Below, one piece after another: positions 34,668 through 42,362 of a stretch of 64,000 nucleotides of DNA. Where the stretch lies: contig NZ_JALDYX010000001.1 of the NCBI RefSeq assembly GCF_024267675.1, positions 1 through 64,000 of the forward strand, written 5' to 3'. Within the stretch, counting starts at the first letter, position 1. Each line of letters opens with the position of its first letter. The position numbers and the translations under genes were made by a program. Source of the DNA: Marinobacterium sedimentorum (lineage in GTDB: Bacteria; Pseudomonadota; Gammaproteobacteria; Pseudomonadales; Balneatricaceae). The notes under the pieces are model-generated. The model saw only the letters and a program-made list of their open reading frames with translations, was not told the DNA's origin and made no database searches.

Positions 34668-37600
34668 CTAATCGAGAAGTACGAGATAGGAAACGACTGC
34701 AAAGTCTTCTATCCCCTGACTACTGGTGGCAGTCAGCACTGTTCCGCCTTTGGCAAACAGGCTTTGAACGCCTTTTTCTTCGCTCTTACCGGCAATGCTG
34801 TCCACGGCAACGGCCAGCAAGTGCTGATAATGCTCCATGTCGGCCCCGTTTTTCGTGGCCGCGTTGAGCTCTTTCGCTGCCACATCATCAACATCATGGG
34901 CCATAAAGGCCTGACGCTTCATCAAATCCAGCACCTTCTTACTCTGGGTAAAATTGAGCTGGATGTCTGCATCGTCGGTAACGTAGACGAGAAAATACGG
35001 TGATAGCGGATAGTTATCATCCACCTGAACGGCTTCGCGCCCTGTCCTGATGTTCTTCAGGCAGAAGATGACACCCGGCTCAAGGCCATCCGCTTTCAGC
35101 TCGTCATCAAGCTTGATCGTGGCAAACAGTCCAAGGGGCGCTTTCTCAAGGTTCTGCTTTTCAGTCTTGAGGTAGCCCGACAAGTCCATGCGGAAATCGT
35201 TAAGCGTCAGGTCGGTAATGGAGACACCGCCAGTCATGTCTTCCAAGTCAACAACCGTATCCTTGAGCTGTTGCAACTGCTTGCGGCGGTACTCCAGATC
35301 GTTCATCTCCTTGGCATTTTCGTCAATGACGTTTTCTTCACCTGTAGCGGAGATATCGAGCAGTACCATGCGCCCTGAGACCCTGGCCTCCAGGTTGATA
35401 TACTCGTCCAACTCCATATTCGGCCAGAAGTTGATAAGCTGGATTTGGGTGTTCTTTGATCCCAGCCGGTCAACACGGCCAAAACGCTGGATAATCCGGA
35501 CGGGGTTCCAGTGGATGTCGTAGTTTATGAGGCTGTCGCAATCCTGTAGGTTCTGGCCTTCACTGATACAGTCCGTAGCGATCAACAGGTCGATTTCCTG
35601 TGTCGCATCAGGGTCAATCTTGGCGCGCTCTTTTGATACCGGCGAGAAGGCCGTCAGAAGGTTGTTCAGGTCCGACCCAAGCCCGCTAAGCGTTGTCTTG
35701 TTCGTTCCTGTACCTGTTATCAATGCGCTATGGATGCCAAGCTCTTTCGACGCACAACCGGCAAGATTGGCGTATAGGTACTGTGCGGTATCGGCAAAGG
35801 CAGTAAAGATGATGAGTTTCTTGTTGCCTGGGTTAAGCGGATTCTCTGCCTTCCGGGCAATGGTCATCTTGAGCTGTTGTAACTTCGCGTCCCTATCCGC
35901 CGTCACCTGCTTGGCATCCTCAAGGATGCTTTCGAGCAATAGATGATCCGCTTCGAGCTCCTGCCTGAAACGGATCAGGTCCATGTCCTGCAACAGCACT
36001 TTGGTTTTATTACCGATCAGGAATGGCTCGAACTCCGGCGTATCCATTTCGATGTCCTGAATCTCCTCAATGTTCAGGGCATCAATGTCGCCTTGCTCAT
36101 GTCCCTCGATTTTGGCGAGTAGAGCATCGACCTGAGCAAGAAGCTTTTCAACGGTCAGGGAGAAGGAATGAATCGAGCTCTCCATGCGCTTCAACAGGTT
36201 CACCCGCATCAAGTGGATCAGGCTTTCTTCACGGTCGATTTGCTTGAAGACGCCCTTGCCCGCGCCTACAGCCTTATCGTAACGGCGCGCATACTCTTCT
36301 TTCTTGTCGTTACGAACAAACTTGAGGGGAGAGTAACCGGCCAGAGATAGCCGCCGGATCGTCTTGTTGACCTCTTTGAGCGGCGGAAACTCATTGGACA
36401 GATCGATATCCGCATAGATATTGACCGGCTTAAGCCGCGTCGGGAATTTCCCGATGTCGGATGTGCCGTAGTATTTCTCAATGTGCTTACGCGAGCGGGC
36501 AATCGTGACGACATCCAGCAGCTTGAAGTAATCAAAGCTCATGCTGTCCAGCAAGGTGGCTGTCGTACGGTTTTCCACAGGCTCATTGAGCCACGAGTTG
36601 AACTGCCGCTGGGCAAGCCGCAATGTGCTTTCAATGTTCTTGATCCCGACACCCTGAAAAGCGTCGTCCTGGCCTTCGGTGATGAAAGCGATCTGGTTCT
36701 TCAGATCGTTCATCCGGTTGTTGACCGGCGTCGCAGACAACATCAGGACTTTGGTTTTAACGCCTGATCGAATGATGTCATCCAGCAATCGCTCGTAGCG
36801 GGTTTTGCCTTCGGCCTTGTTCGGGTTGTTCCTGAAGTTGTGGGACTCATCAATGACGATGAGGTCGTAGTTACTCCAGTTCAGGGTTTCGAGATTGATC
36901 TCCCCTGAATATCCCTTCACGCGGCTGAGATCGGTGTGATTCAGTACATCGTAGTTGAACCGGTCACCGGCAAGCAGGTTCCGCTTGTCATTGATCGTGT
37001 ACATTGTCCAGTTGTCGCGCAGCTTCTTGGGACAAAGCACCAGTACACGGTCGTTGCGGAGCTCGTAGTATTTGATAACGGCCAGGGCTTCAAACGTCTT
37101 ACCAAGACCGACACTATCGGCGATGATGCAGCCGTTGTGCTTTTCAAGCTTGTCGATGGCGCCCAGCACACCATCTTTCTGGAACTTGTAAAGCTTGTTC
37201 CAGACAGTCGTGTCCTTGAAGCCGGTTTTGGTTTTGATGATATTCTCTTCATCTATATCTTCCAGGAAATCCTTGAAGATGTTGTAAATCGTCAGAAAAT
37301 ATATGAAATCTACTGGCTGGTCCGCAGCGATGAAATCCAGTTGCCGGATCAAATCGGCCTTGATGTCCTTTACCGCCGTCTCGTCAGTCCAGATCGAATT
37401 GAACCAGCCTAGAAGCTGCTGGCTTGTCTCCGGATCGCTGATACCTGTATTCATTTGAAAGCGGTCGGACTGTACTTCACCTAAACCAACGGGGCTGAAC
37501 GTTGCACTACCATGCACCGCAAAATCCGGCTCATCGGTATTCTGTATATGAAACAGGTTTTGATTGCCCTGATTCAGTCCATGGGAAGCTTTGACTTCAA

Positions 37601-37883
37601 CCTTATCGGATAACCATTTGGCGCACTCCTGGGCAATGCGCTTCTGATCCAGCTTATTGGTAAGCCGTAATTCTTTTTCGGAGCCTATGAGGGATTGCAG
37701 GTTCGAATGCGGCCAGTCAGTCAGCAACAACCGGACATTCGATGTCTTTGAAAGCTCTTTCTTGAGGACAGAAAAGCCATAAAGCGTGAATAACGCAGAC
37801 AGCACGGACAGTTTCGAGCCTTCATAGGCGTGAGCCTTGAGCTCCGTTCCCACATAGCCGCTATTCTTGTTATCCAATAACAT
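34668..37883 (-). CDS. SNF2-type helicase with PLD-like N-terminus
   Basis: 1071-aa SF2 ATPase. Walker A is IADSVGLGKTFEA (about 255), Walker B VIDESHNFRN (about 345), motif III LSATPVNNR (about 385), and motifs V/VI are TDCISEGQNLQ and IQRFGRVDRLGS (about 775-815). The first 190 residues contain HGSATFSPVGLGE, like the GSxNFTxxGL part of phospholipase-D nucleases. No complete HKD is visible, so the domain may be inactive. It is the first gene after the HTH gene in the minus-strand block helicase-DUF4391-mod-res. DISARM and related systems also join a helicase of this type to a methyltransferase, but their other subunits are absent. Confidence 0.85.
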   Translation of the reverse strand: MLLDNKNSGYVGTELKAHAYEGSKLSVLSALFTLYGFSVLKKELSKTSNVRLLLTDWPHSNLQSLIGSEKELRLTNKLDQKRIAQECAKWLSDKVEVKASHGLNQGNQNLFHIQNTDEPDFAVHGSATFSPVGLGEVQSDRFQMNTGISDPETSQQLLGWFNSIWTDETAVKDIKADLIRQLDFIAADQPVDFIYFLTIYNIFKDFLEDIDEENIIKTKTGFKDTTVWNKLYKFQKDGVLGAIDKLEKHNGCIIADSVGLGKTFEALAVIKYYELRNDRVLVLCPKKLRDNWTMYTINDKRNLLAGDRFNYDVLNHTDLSRVKGYSGEINLETLNWSNYDLIVIDESHNFRNNPNKAEGKTRYERLLDDIIRSGVKTKVLMLSATPVNNRMNDLKNQIAFITEGQDDAFQGVGIKNIESTLRLAQRQFNSWLNEPVENRTTATLLDSMSFDYFKLLDVVTIARSRKHIEKYYGTSDIGKFPTRLKPVNIYADIDLSNEFPPLKEVNKTIRRLSLAGYSPLKFVRNDKKEEYARRYDKAVGAGKGVFKQIDREESLIHLMRVNLLKRMESSIHSFSLTVEKLLAQVDALLAKIEGHEQGDIDALNIEEIQDIEMDTPEFEPFLIGNKTKVLLQDMDLIRFRQELEADHLLLESILEDAKQVTADRDAKLQQLKMTIARKAENPLNPGNKKLIIFTAFADTAQYLYANLAGCASKELGIHSALITGTGTNKTTLSGLGSDLNNLLTAFSPVSKERAKIDPDATQEIDLLIATDCISEGQNLQDCDSLINYDIHWNPVRIIQRFGRVDRLGSKNTQIQLINFWPNMELDEYINLEARVSGRMVLLDISATGEENVIDENAKEMNDLEYRRKQLQQLKDTVVDLEDMTGGVSITDLTLNDFRMDLSGYLKTEKQNLEKAPLGLFATIKLDDELKADGLEPGVIFCLKNIRTGREAVQVDDNYPLSPYFLVYVTDDADIQLNFTQSKKVLDLMKRQAFMAHDVDDVAAKELNAATKNGADMEHYQHLLAVAVDSIAGKSEEKGVQSLFAKGGTVLTATSSQGIEDFAVVSYLVLLD

Positions 37884-37894
37884 TGTCTGCTTCC

Positions 37895-38077
37895 CTATTT
37901 CTTGTGACCGGCTTTACTTTCTTCAATCCAGGCATCGATATCGGATTGTTTGAAGCGCCAGCTCCCTCCTACCTTGAACCCAGGCAACTTACCCTCAGCC
38001 GCCAGCCGGTAGGCTGTCTTCTCCGTCAACTTGAGGAAGTCAGCGACCTCCTTGATGGTCAATATTTGTTCAGCCAT
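37895..38077 (-). CDS. Excisionase-type helix-turn-helix protein
   Basis: 60-aa MerR/Xis-like DNA-binding protein: LTIKEVADFLKLTEKTAYRL is the helix-turn-helix, followed by the FKVGGSWRFKQSDIDAWI wing typical of the excisionase family. The start at 38077 is set by this conserved core. It lies 11 nt before the helicase gene, so it could regulate the R-M operon. It is also next to the tRNA-Arg fragment and integrase 2 and could be the excisionase for that site. Confidence 0.85.
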   Translation of the reverse strand: MAEQILTIKEVADFLKLTEKTAYRLAAEGKLPGFKVGGSWRFKQSDIDAWIEESKAGHKK

Positions 38078-38372
38078 TGCTTCCCCCAACCTAGACAATT
38101 GGGAGAATATGGGAAAATTAGGGAAAGGACAACCGGAAAGCCGGTACATCGCCTTGTTTAGCAGACAGGTATGTATAGCTATGCGAGCCTCAACGGCTCC
38201 CTTCCTCTCATTCCTACCACAATTTTCGCCACAAATTTGCCACAAGCAGAAAAAGAACACTTCAGACAATGGCAGATTAATGCGGGTTACCGAGGACACA
38301 TATTTTGTGGCAAAAACAGCCAAAAAGGCCCGTTTTTTGTCATATTATTAATCTAAGTGATTGTTTTTATTA

Positions 38373-38421
38373 TGGCGCGCCCGGAAGGATTCGAACCCTC
38401 AACCTCCTGATCCGTAGTCAG
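38373..38421 (-). other. tRNA-Arg(ACG) 3' half: spare attachment site
   Basis: 49 nt on the minus strand reproduce a tRNA from the anticodon stem to the encoded CCA. The anticodon loop is CTACGGA (anticodon ACG), the T-arm is GAGGG-TTCGAAT-CCTTC, and the acceptor strand is CGGGCGC plus G-CCA. Upstream of the anticodon stem the sequence is not tRNA-like, so it is not a functional gene. Its position 55 bp from the 3' end of integrase 2 is that of an attP that rebuilds tRNA-Arg on insertion. Confidence 0.88.
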
Positions 38422-38476
38422 TATTTTATTCAAGTAAATTAGATACTTAGACCATGCCAGCCACAAATTTGCCACA

Positions 38477-39652
38477 TCATTTCTGATTTCGGTTACGCGC
38501 GAGCATTCCGGTAGAGCCTTTCTGGGCCTGCTCGACCTTTTCAATCAGATGTCCGTACACGTCAAATGTAGTGGAAATATTGCTATGCCCCATAAGGGTC
38601 TGGATGCGTTTCAGATTGCATCGCTCTTCAATCAGAATGGACGCATAGAAATGACGTAGCGCGTAGGGATTATATTTCGGACGCTCATATTCCCTTCCAC
38701 TTTCTGTTACCGTTTCCATCAATCCGGCCTCTTTCGACAGCGACCTGAAGCAGAGCTTCCGCCAGTTATCGACCGTCTGCCACCGTCCCGACTCAGTGGG
38801 AAACACAAGGTCATACTTGTTGGGGGCGGCGTGATGGTCTCTATAGTGGCGTACCATGTCGAGTACATCAGGGCTAATGTCGATGAAACGGCGCGATGCA
38901 GGAGTCTTCGGCACAGAGAGGACGCCATTGCGTTCGACAGCGCGCTCCACCTGTACGCCGTTATCGAGAATGTTCGCGCCCGCAAGCGCCAAATATTCCT
39001 GCGGCCTCATGCCTGAATCGACGGCAAGATAGACCATCGGTCGATAACGTTCCCATGTCCGAGCGATCTGCCTGTTCTTGCTGTTCGCCAGACGGTCAGC
39101 GGCGGCAAGAAGCTCCATGATCTCATCGAATGTCGGAATTTCGATGGGCTTTTTATAGCGTGTCGAGCCTTTGACAGTAATACCGGTTGCCACATTGCTG
39201 GTGACATAACCGCGCAAACACATCTCGTTCAAGACGGCTTGAAAACAGGATAGCGTTTTACGAGCAAGGTACCGACTTTGGGTCTTAAGCAACCACGACC
39301 TGAATTCCACGATTTCCGTGCTGCTCAGATCGCCAAGAGGTGCTTCCCACGAAAAAGCCTTCATAATATTGCTGAGATAAACGTAGTTCTCGTATGTGTA
39401 TGCCGTTACAGGGTCTCGCCCGCCCCGGCCTTCTGTAGCACAAATCCGAAGCCAGTCGTCAATCGCTTCGGTAACAGCCTTATCTTCCTTGCCAGACTTC
39501 TCGGCCAGGCTCCCAAGATTCTCGGTAAAGGTACGCGCTTCCTTCATTGTGTTGAATGTTTTGAAGGAATAGCCGGATTTTGTTGACGGGCATGGATATC
39601 TAACCTGATAGGTTATTCCCTTTTTTCCTGTCCTTTTCCTTATATCAGCCAT
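38477..39652 (-). CDS. Tyrosine integrase 2 (tRNA-Arg type)
   Basis: 391-aa tyrosine recombinase. The N-terminal part has an arm-binding-like segment (TYQVRYPCPSTKSGYSF) and a SAM-like core-binding domain (about 65-165). The catalytic domain (about 175-385) shows Arg in DSGMRPQEYLAL, then YNPYALRHFYAS (H-x-x-x: box II LRHFYAS), the second His/Lys in LMGHSNISTTFDVYGH with the nucleophile Tyr. The gene is intact. It ends 55 bp from the tRNA-Arg 3' fragment, as expected of an integrase beside its own attP. It is not the enzyme placed at the current (prfC) junction. Confidence 0.9.
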   Translation of the reverse strand: MADIRKRTGKKGITYQVRYPCPSTKSGYSFKTFNTMKEARTFTENLGSLAEKSGKEDKAVTEAIDDWLRICATEGRGGRDPVTAYTYENYVYLSNIMKAFSWEAPLGDLSSTEIVEFRSWLLKTQSRYLARKTLSCFQAVLNEMCLRGYVTSNVATGITVKGSTRYKKPIEIPTFDEIMELLAAADRLANSKNRQIARTWERYRPMVYLAVDSGMRPQEYLALAGANILDNGVQVERAVERNGVLSVPKTPASRRFIDISPDVLDMVRHYRDHHAAPNKYDLVFPTESGRWQTVDNWRKLCFRSLSKEAGLMETVTESGREYERPKYNPYALRHFYASILIEERCNLKRIQTLMGHSNISTTFDVYGHLIEKVEQAQKGSTGMLARNRNQK

Positions 39653-39669
39653 GATTCGTCATAAAACAC

Positions 39670-39942
39670 TCAGCTTTTATCGTCAAACAATTTCTTAAGG
39701 TTCCCCGGTTTAACATGTGAGTTCTTCGCCGCCTCAACCTGACATTCGTTATATATCGCCAGAATCGTTCCCTTTTCGATCCGTAGTTTCTTATCAATAG
39801 GGTCAACAAAGAATGGAAGTTTTCGCCGCCCGGTAGCATCTTTGTCTGCGGCCCTCTTAATCTGCCGATCATTCAGCTCAATGCCTATATCAGCCAGTAC
39901 CTGCTGCGCCTGTTTTAATGTCAAAAAGCATGGATTTTTCAT
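39670..39942 (-). CDS. Small protein upstream of integrase 2
   Basis: 90-aa basic protein with a possible helix-turn-helix (LKQAQQVLADIGIELNDRQI). Strong AGAGAGGG before the ATG at 39942. It ends 17 nt before integrase 2 and is presumably co-expressed. Could be a recombination directionality factor or regulator. No family assigned. Confidence 0.6.
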   Translation of the reverse strand: MKNPCFLTLKQAQQVLADIGIELNDRQIKRAADKDATGRRKLPFFVDPIDKKLRIEKGTILAIYNECQVEAAKNSHVKPGNLKKLFDDKS

Positions 39943-39990
39943 GCGCCCTCTCTATTCATAGGTAAAAGCCAGACCATCCACATCTATACA

Positions 39991-40230
39991 CTACAATTTA
40001 AATTCATCGGCGGCGCTGCGGTAAGGGCCGTCACTGAAAACTTTATCAACCCTCCGCCCGGAGTGATTACGAGGAACAACCTCATCGCCAAAGCCATTGG
40101 TTGGATGCAGATACAGGGTCGCCCCCTTTGAGTAGCGAATGGCAAGGTCCTCTTCGACATCATTCAGCTTCTCGAACAGGGCCTGCCTGACATCCGCGAT
40201 TGTCATTTCACCACGGATTTTTATTTGCAT
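39991..40230 (-). CDS. Small hypothetical protein, 79 aa
   Basis: ATG at 40230 with AGAAGG 7 nt upstream. Begins MQIKIRGEMTIADVRQALF; the C-terminus is basic and polar. It precedes the 90-aa gene on the same strand by 48 nt. No domain recognised. Confidence 0.6.
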   Translation of the reverse strand: MQIKIRGEMTIADVRQALFEKLNDVEEDLAIRYSKGATLYLHPTNGFGDEVVPRNHSGRRVDKVFSDGPYRSAADEFKL

Positions 40231-40549
40231 GGGAGCCTTCTTTCTATGAGCCGTAAAAAGCCCATACATCTATGGTTTTACATAAATGGTTAATATTTAG
40301 TTAACAAACAAGTAAAAACGGCAGAATCAAGCCATTTATGAGCTTTTTAATTACAAATACCAAAATATTCACGGATTTTTACTTATCGTTTTAGTTGCGA
40401 ATAGTCGGATTTATTTCATAAAGATACAAAATAGCTCATAGCATTCGGACATAGGCTACACGACATAACGAGGACAGCACGAGGAGCGGCCCACTCCCTG
40501 TATGAAAAAATTCTGTCATGGCATAAACCAGCAAAAGGAGGATCAAGCC
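40231..40549. other. AT-rich divergent promoter region
   Basis: About 320 bp between the integrase-2 operon (minus) and the AlpA-like gene (plus). Very AT-rich with TTTTTA and ATTTA runs near 40275-40440. It should hold divergent promoters. I found no strong inverted repeat. Confidence 0.45.
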
Positions 40550-40753
40550 ATGACCGGTGCTTATTTATCTACTCACGACTTACGTGATCGGTATCGCTGT
40601 TCTTCGCGGACAATATTCCGCCGCATGAACAGAGCCGAAAATCCCTTCCCCAAACCATGCATCAAGCAGTCAGGGGCATGCAATCTCTGGAACAGAGAAG
40701 ATATCCTGCAATGGGAAGAGAGAGAGAAACAACGGACAGCGGATGCCACGTGA
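40550..40753 (+). CDS. AlpA-like regulator/excisionase
   Basis: 67-aa protein of the AlpA type: STHDLRDRYRCSSRTIFRRM (helix-turn-helix), then FPKPCIKQSGACNLWNREDI, the usual wing pattern. AGGAGG 9 nt before the ATG. It converges on integrase 1, 3 bp apart. AlpA proteins commonly turn on the excision of P4-like integrases. Confidence 0.85.
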   Translation: MTGAYLSTHDLRDRYRCSSRTIFRRMNRAENPFPKPCIKQSGACNLWNREDILQWEEREKQRTADAT

Positions 40754-40756
40754 GCG

Positions 40757-41965
40757 CTACCCTGTCAAAATTTCAGAAAGTCTTTTCCACCACGCGTCAT
40801 ATGCCTCTTTCTGCTCCGGCAGGTAATCATAGTGATCATACACCTGCCACGTACCAGGCAGACGATGGCCTAAAATGATTTCGGCAATATGAGGCTCAGT
40901 CAGCGAAGACAGGTTGGTTCTGGCTGTTTTCCTCAGGTCGTGGATAGACCAATGCTTCATTTCATAGTCTTTGTGGCGGCGAAGCCACTGCATGATGTTG
41001 TACGGTAGAGCCAAGGGCGCACTTTGCCCCATAGGCTCATTTGTACCGCTGTTGTTGAACAGATACTTCCCTCTTCCGCTCAAAGCCATCGCCTCTTCAA
41101 TGAGGGGCTTCACCTCTTCAATGATCGGACGCAGTAGCGGCTTACCCGTCGTTTTTCCTAGCTTGTGATTTTCCGGCGGCACGGTCCATACCATCGTATG
41201 CAGATCAAAATGATCTTTCTCGCTAAGTCGTAGCTCACCGTTACGGCAACCGAAAACGAGACACAGCTTCACATAGAGTTTGTTCTTCGCCGACATGCGG
41301 GACTCATCGACTGCCTGCCAGACATACCGTATCTCTTCATCTGACAAAGACCGGCTTCCGGCAACATTCTTGATCTGCAAATCTTCTTTGGCATTGATTT
41401 CAGCGAGCGCGTTGGAAGAAAGCAGCTTGCGTTTTACAGCCCATTTCAGCATTTGCTTGCTGTTGGTGAGAAGACGATCCGCGATACCGGGACGTTTTTG
41501 AGCCAGAGCTTCCAGCAACTCAAGCCACTGGTGCAGGGTAATCTTGTCGGCAGGCAGCTTGCCGAGCTCAGGCAGTATATGAATTTCAAAGCTGCGCTTT
41601 ATGTCATGATGGCCCTTCTTATTTCTCTTGCAGTAGGCCTCATACCACTGCAAGAAGAGAGCCGTCAGGGAAACCGCATCGGCAATTGACTGCTTCTCAA
41701 GCTGGCGGATGATCCTGGGATCATGCCCCTGCTCATGTTCTTTCCTGAGCCGTTGGTTCTCATCCCTGGCTTCCTTCAGGGTCATTAGAGGGTAAGAGCC
41801 CAGATCAAGGCGCTGGAGCTTCTTGTTGTACCGGTAACGCATCTGGAAGACGATCTTCCCTTTCGGCGTTACACGGACGCTCAGACCGTCACGGTCTGCC
41901 TTCTCCATGCGTATCGGCCTTTCCTTCCCGCTATTGGCTTTCAGCCAGCTATCCGAAAGTGCCAT
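40757..41965 (-). CDS. int: Tyrosine integrase 1 (DUF4102/P4 type, prfC-specific)
   Basis: 402-aa integrase. The N-terminal DUF4102 arm-binding domain (about 1-90: DGLSVRVTPKGKIVFQMRYR, LGSYPLMTLKEAR) is the type found in P4 and SXT integrases. A core-binding domain and then the catalytic domain follow: Arg in VFGCRNGELRLSE (about 240), HDLRKTARTNLSSL (about 348), LGHRLPGTWQVYDHYDY with the nucleophile Tyr near the end. Start at 41965 is chosen for GGGGGT 8 nt upstream; the frame is open to 42046. The gene lies about 210 bp from the right att core, so this is the enzyme that inserted the element in prfC. Confidence 0.93.
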   Translation of the reverse strand: MALSDSWLKANSGKERPIRMEKADRDGLSVRVTPKGKIVFQMRYRYNKKLQRLDLGSYPLMTLKEARDENQRLRKEHEQGHDPRIIRQLEKQSIADAVSLTALFLQWYEAYCKRNKKGHHDIKRSFEIHILPELGKLPADKITLHQWLELLEALAQKRPGIADRLLTNSKQMLKWAVKRKLLSSNALAEINAKEDLQIKNVAGSRSLSDEEIRYVWQAVDESRMSAKNKLYVKLCLVFGCRNGELRLSEKDHFDLHTMVWTVPPENHKLGKTTGKPLLRPIIEEVKPLIEEAMALSGRGKYLFNNSGTNEPMGQSAPLALPYNIMQWLRRHKDYEMKHWSIHDLRKTARTNLSSLTEPHIAEIILGHRLPGTWQVYDHYDYLPEQKEAYDAWWKRLSEILTG

Positions 41966-41988
41966 GAGGCATACCCCCGCATGATGCT

Positions 41989-42046
41989 GTGTACATATTT
42001 TCAAAAGGCCTTCAGAAGGCCGTTTTATGTACATCCTTGTGTACAT
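41989..42046. promoter_or_regulatory. TGTACA repeats and hairpin upstream of integrase 1
   Basis: TGTACA occurs at 41990, 42028 and 42040, and a 7-bp hairpin with an almost empty loop (GGCCTTC/GAAGGCC, about 42007-42021) lies between. The hexamer is shared with the left-end inverted repeat at 5978-5999. Possible repressor or recombinase arm sites. Confidence 0.5.
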
Positions 42047-42161
42047 AACTTCGAAGACTCGGCCTGTCCTTGGTTGACTTTCGTCACAACCAAAAAAAGC
42101 CTACATATCAAGTATAGCAAGGGATAGAGAGATTTTCTGACTTAGCTTGTCTTACGGTGAC

Positions 42162-42242
42162 TCAGAGGGAATTATCTGGGTGCGAGATGATGGCAAAGGT
42201 GCGTCTGTTCCCGACGGCGCGGGCAAGCTCAGTGGCTGACAT
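42162..42242 (-). pseudogene. prfC: Displaced 5' end of native prfC
   Basis: ATG at 42242 encodes MSATELARAVGNR then the shared FAIISHP and, on crossing into element DNA, DNSL and a stop at 42164-42162 (26 codons). Joining it to prfC at the att core restores a normal RF3 N-terminus. The native promoter upstream should still make this short frame. Confidence 0.9.
42178..42197. repeat. Right attachment-site core
   Basis: 20-bp direct repeat of 5896-5915. To its right lie the displaced first codons of prfC and chromosomal DNA; to its left lies the element. Confidence 0.92.
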
Positions 42243-42362
42243 AGATTGATATTTCGCTCTGATAACCGGCGCGGCAATTACAGCCGCTCGGCGCCTGATC
42301 GCGCCCTTTCGTCCGCCGGACTCACTGGATAGGGATAACCGTCTATTTTCCCCGATCAGGCA

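Larger units (their letters stand above)
5896..42197. mobile_element. Integrative mobilizable element inserted in prfC
   Basis: About 36.3 kb bounded by a 20-bp direct repeat in prfC. It has two integrase modules at the right end, a relaxase, a MobC-like accessory protein and a coupling protein, but no VirB-like or TraB/C/K mating-pore genes. I therefore call it mobilizable rather than self-transmissible. Backbone genes (relaxase, T4CP, SprT-like, RadC, CsrA, ArdC) are moderately GC-rich. Inserted blocks at 6.4-10.2, 16.6-18.5 and 21.9-22.8 kb are clearly AT-rich. No replication initiator was seen. Cargo is mostly anti-phage or anti-restriction: Gabija-like pair, TIR protein, type III R-M with accessory genes, orphan methyltransferase. 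Confidence 0.92.

Noticed and set aside
28943-38077. DISARM or BREX system
   Set aside because: A helicase and methyltransferase are present, but drmA/drmB or pglZ/brxC-type genes are not; the Mod/Res pair is plainly type III R-M.
38373-38462. Functional tRNA-Arg gene
   Set aside because: The 5' half (acceptor, D-arm) is absent; only the segment from the anticodon stem to CCA matches.
5896-42197. Full SXT/R391-family ICE
   Set aside because: The prfC site fits, but no mating-pore, SetR/SetC-like or other SXT core genes are visible.
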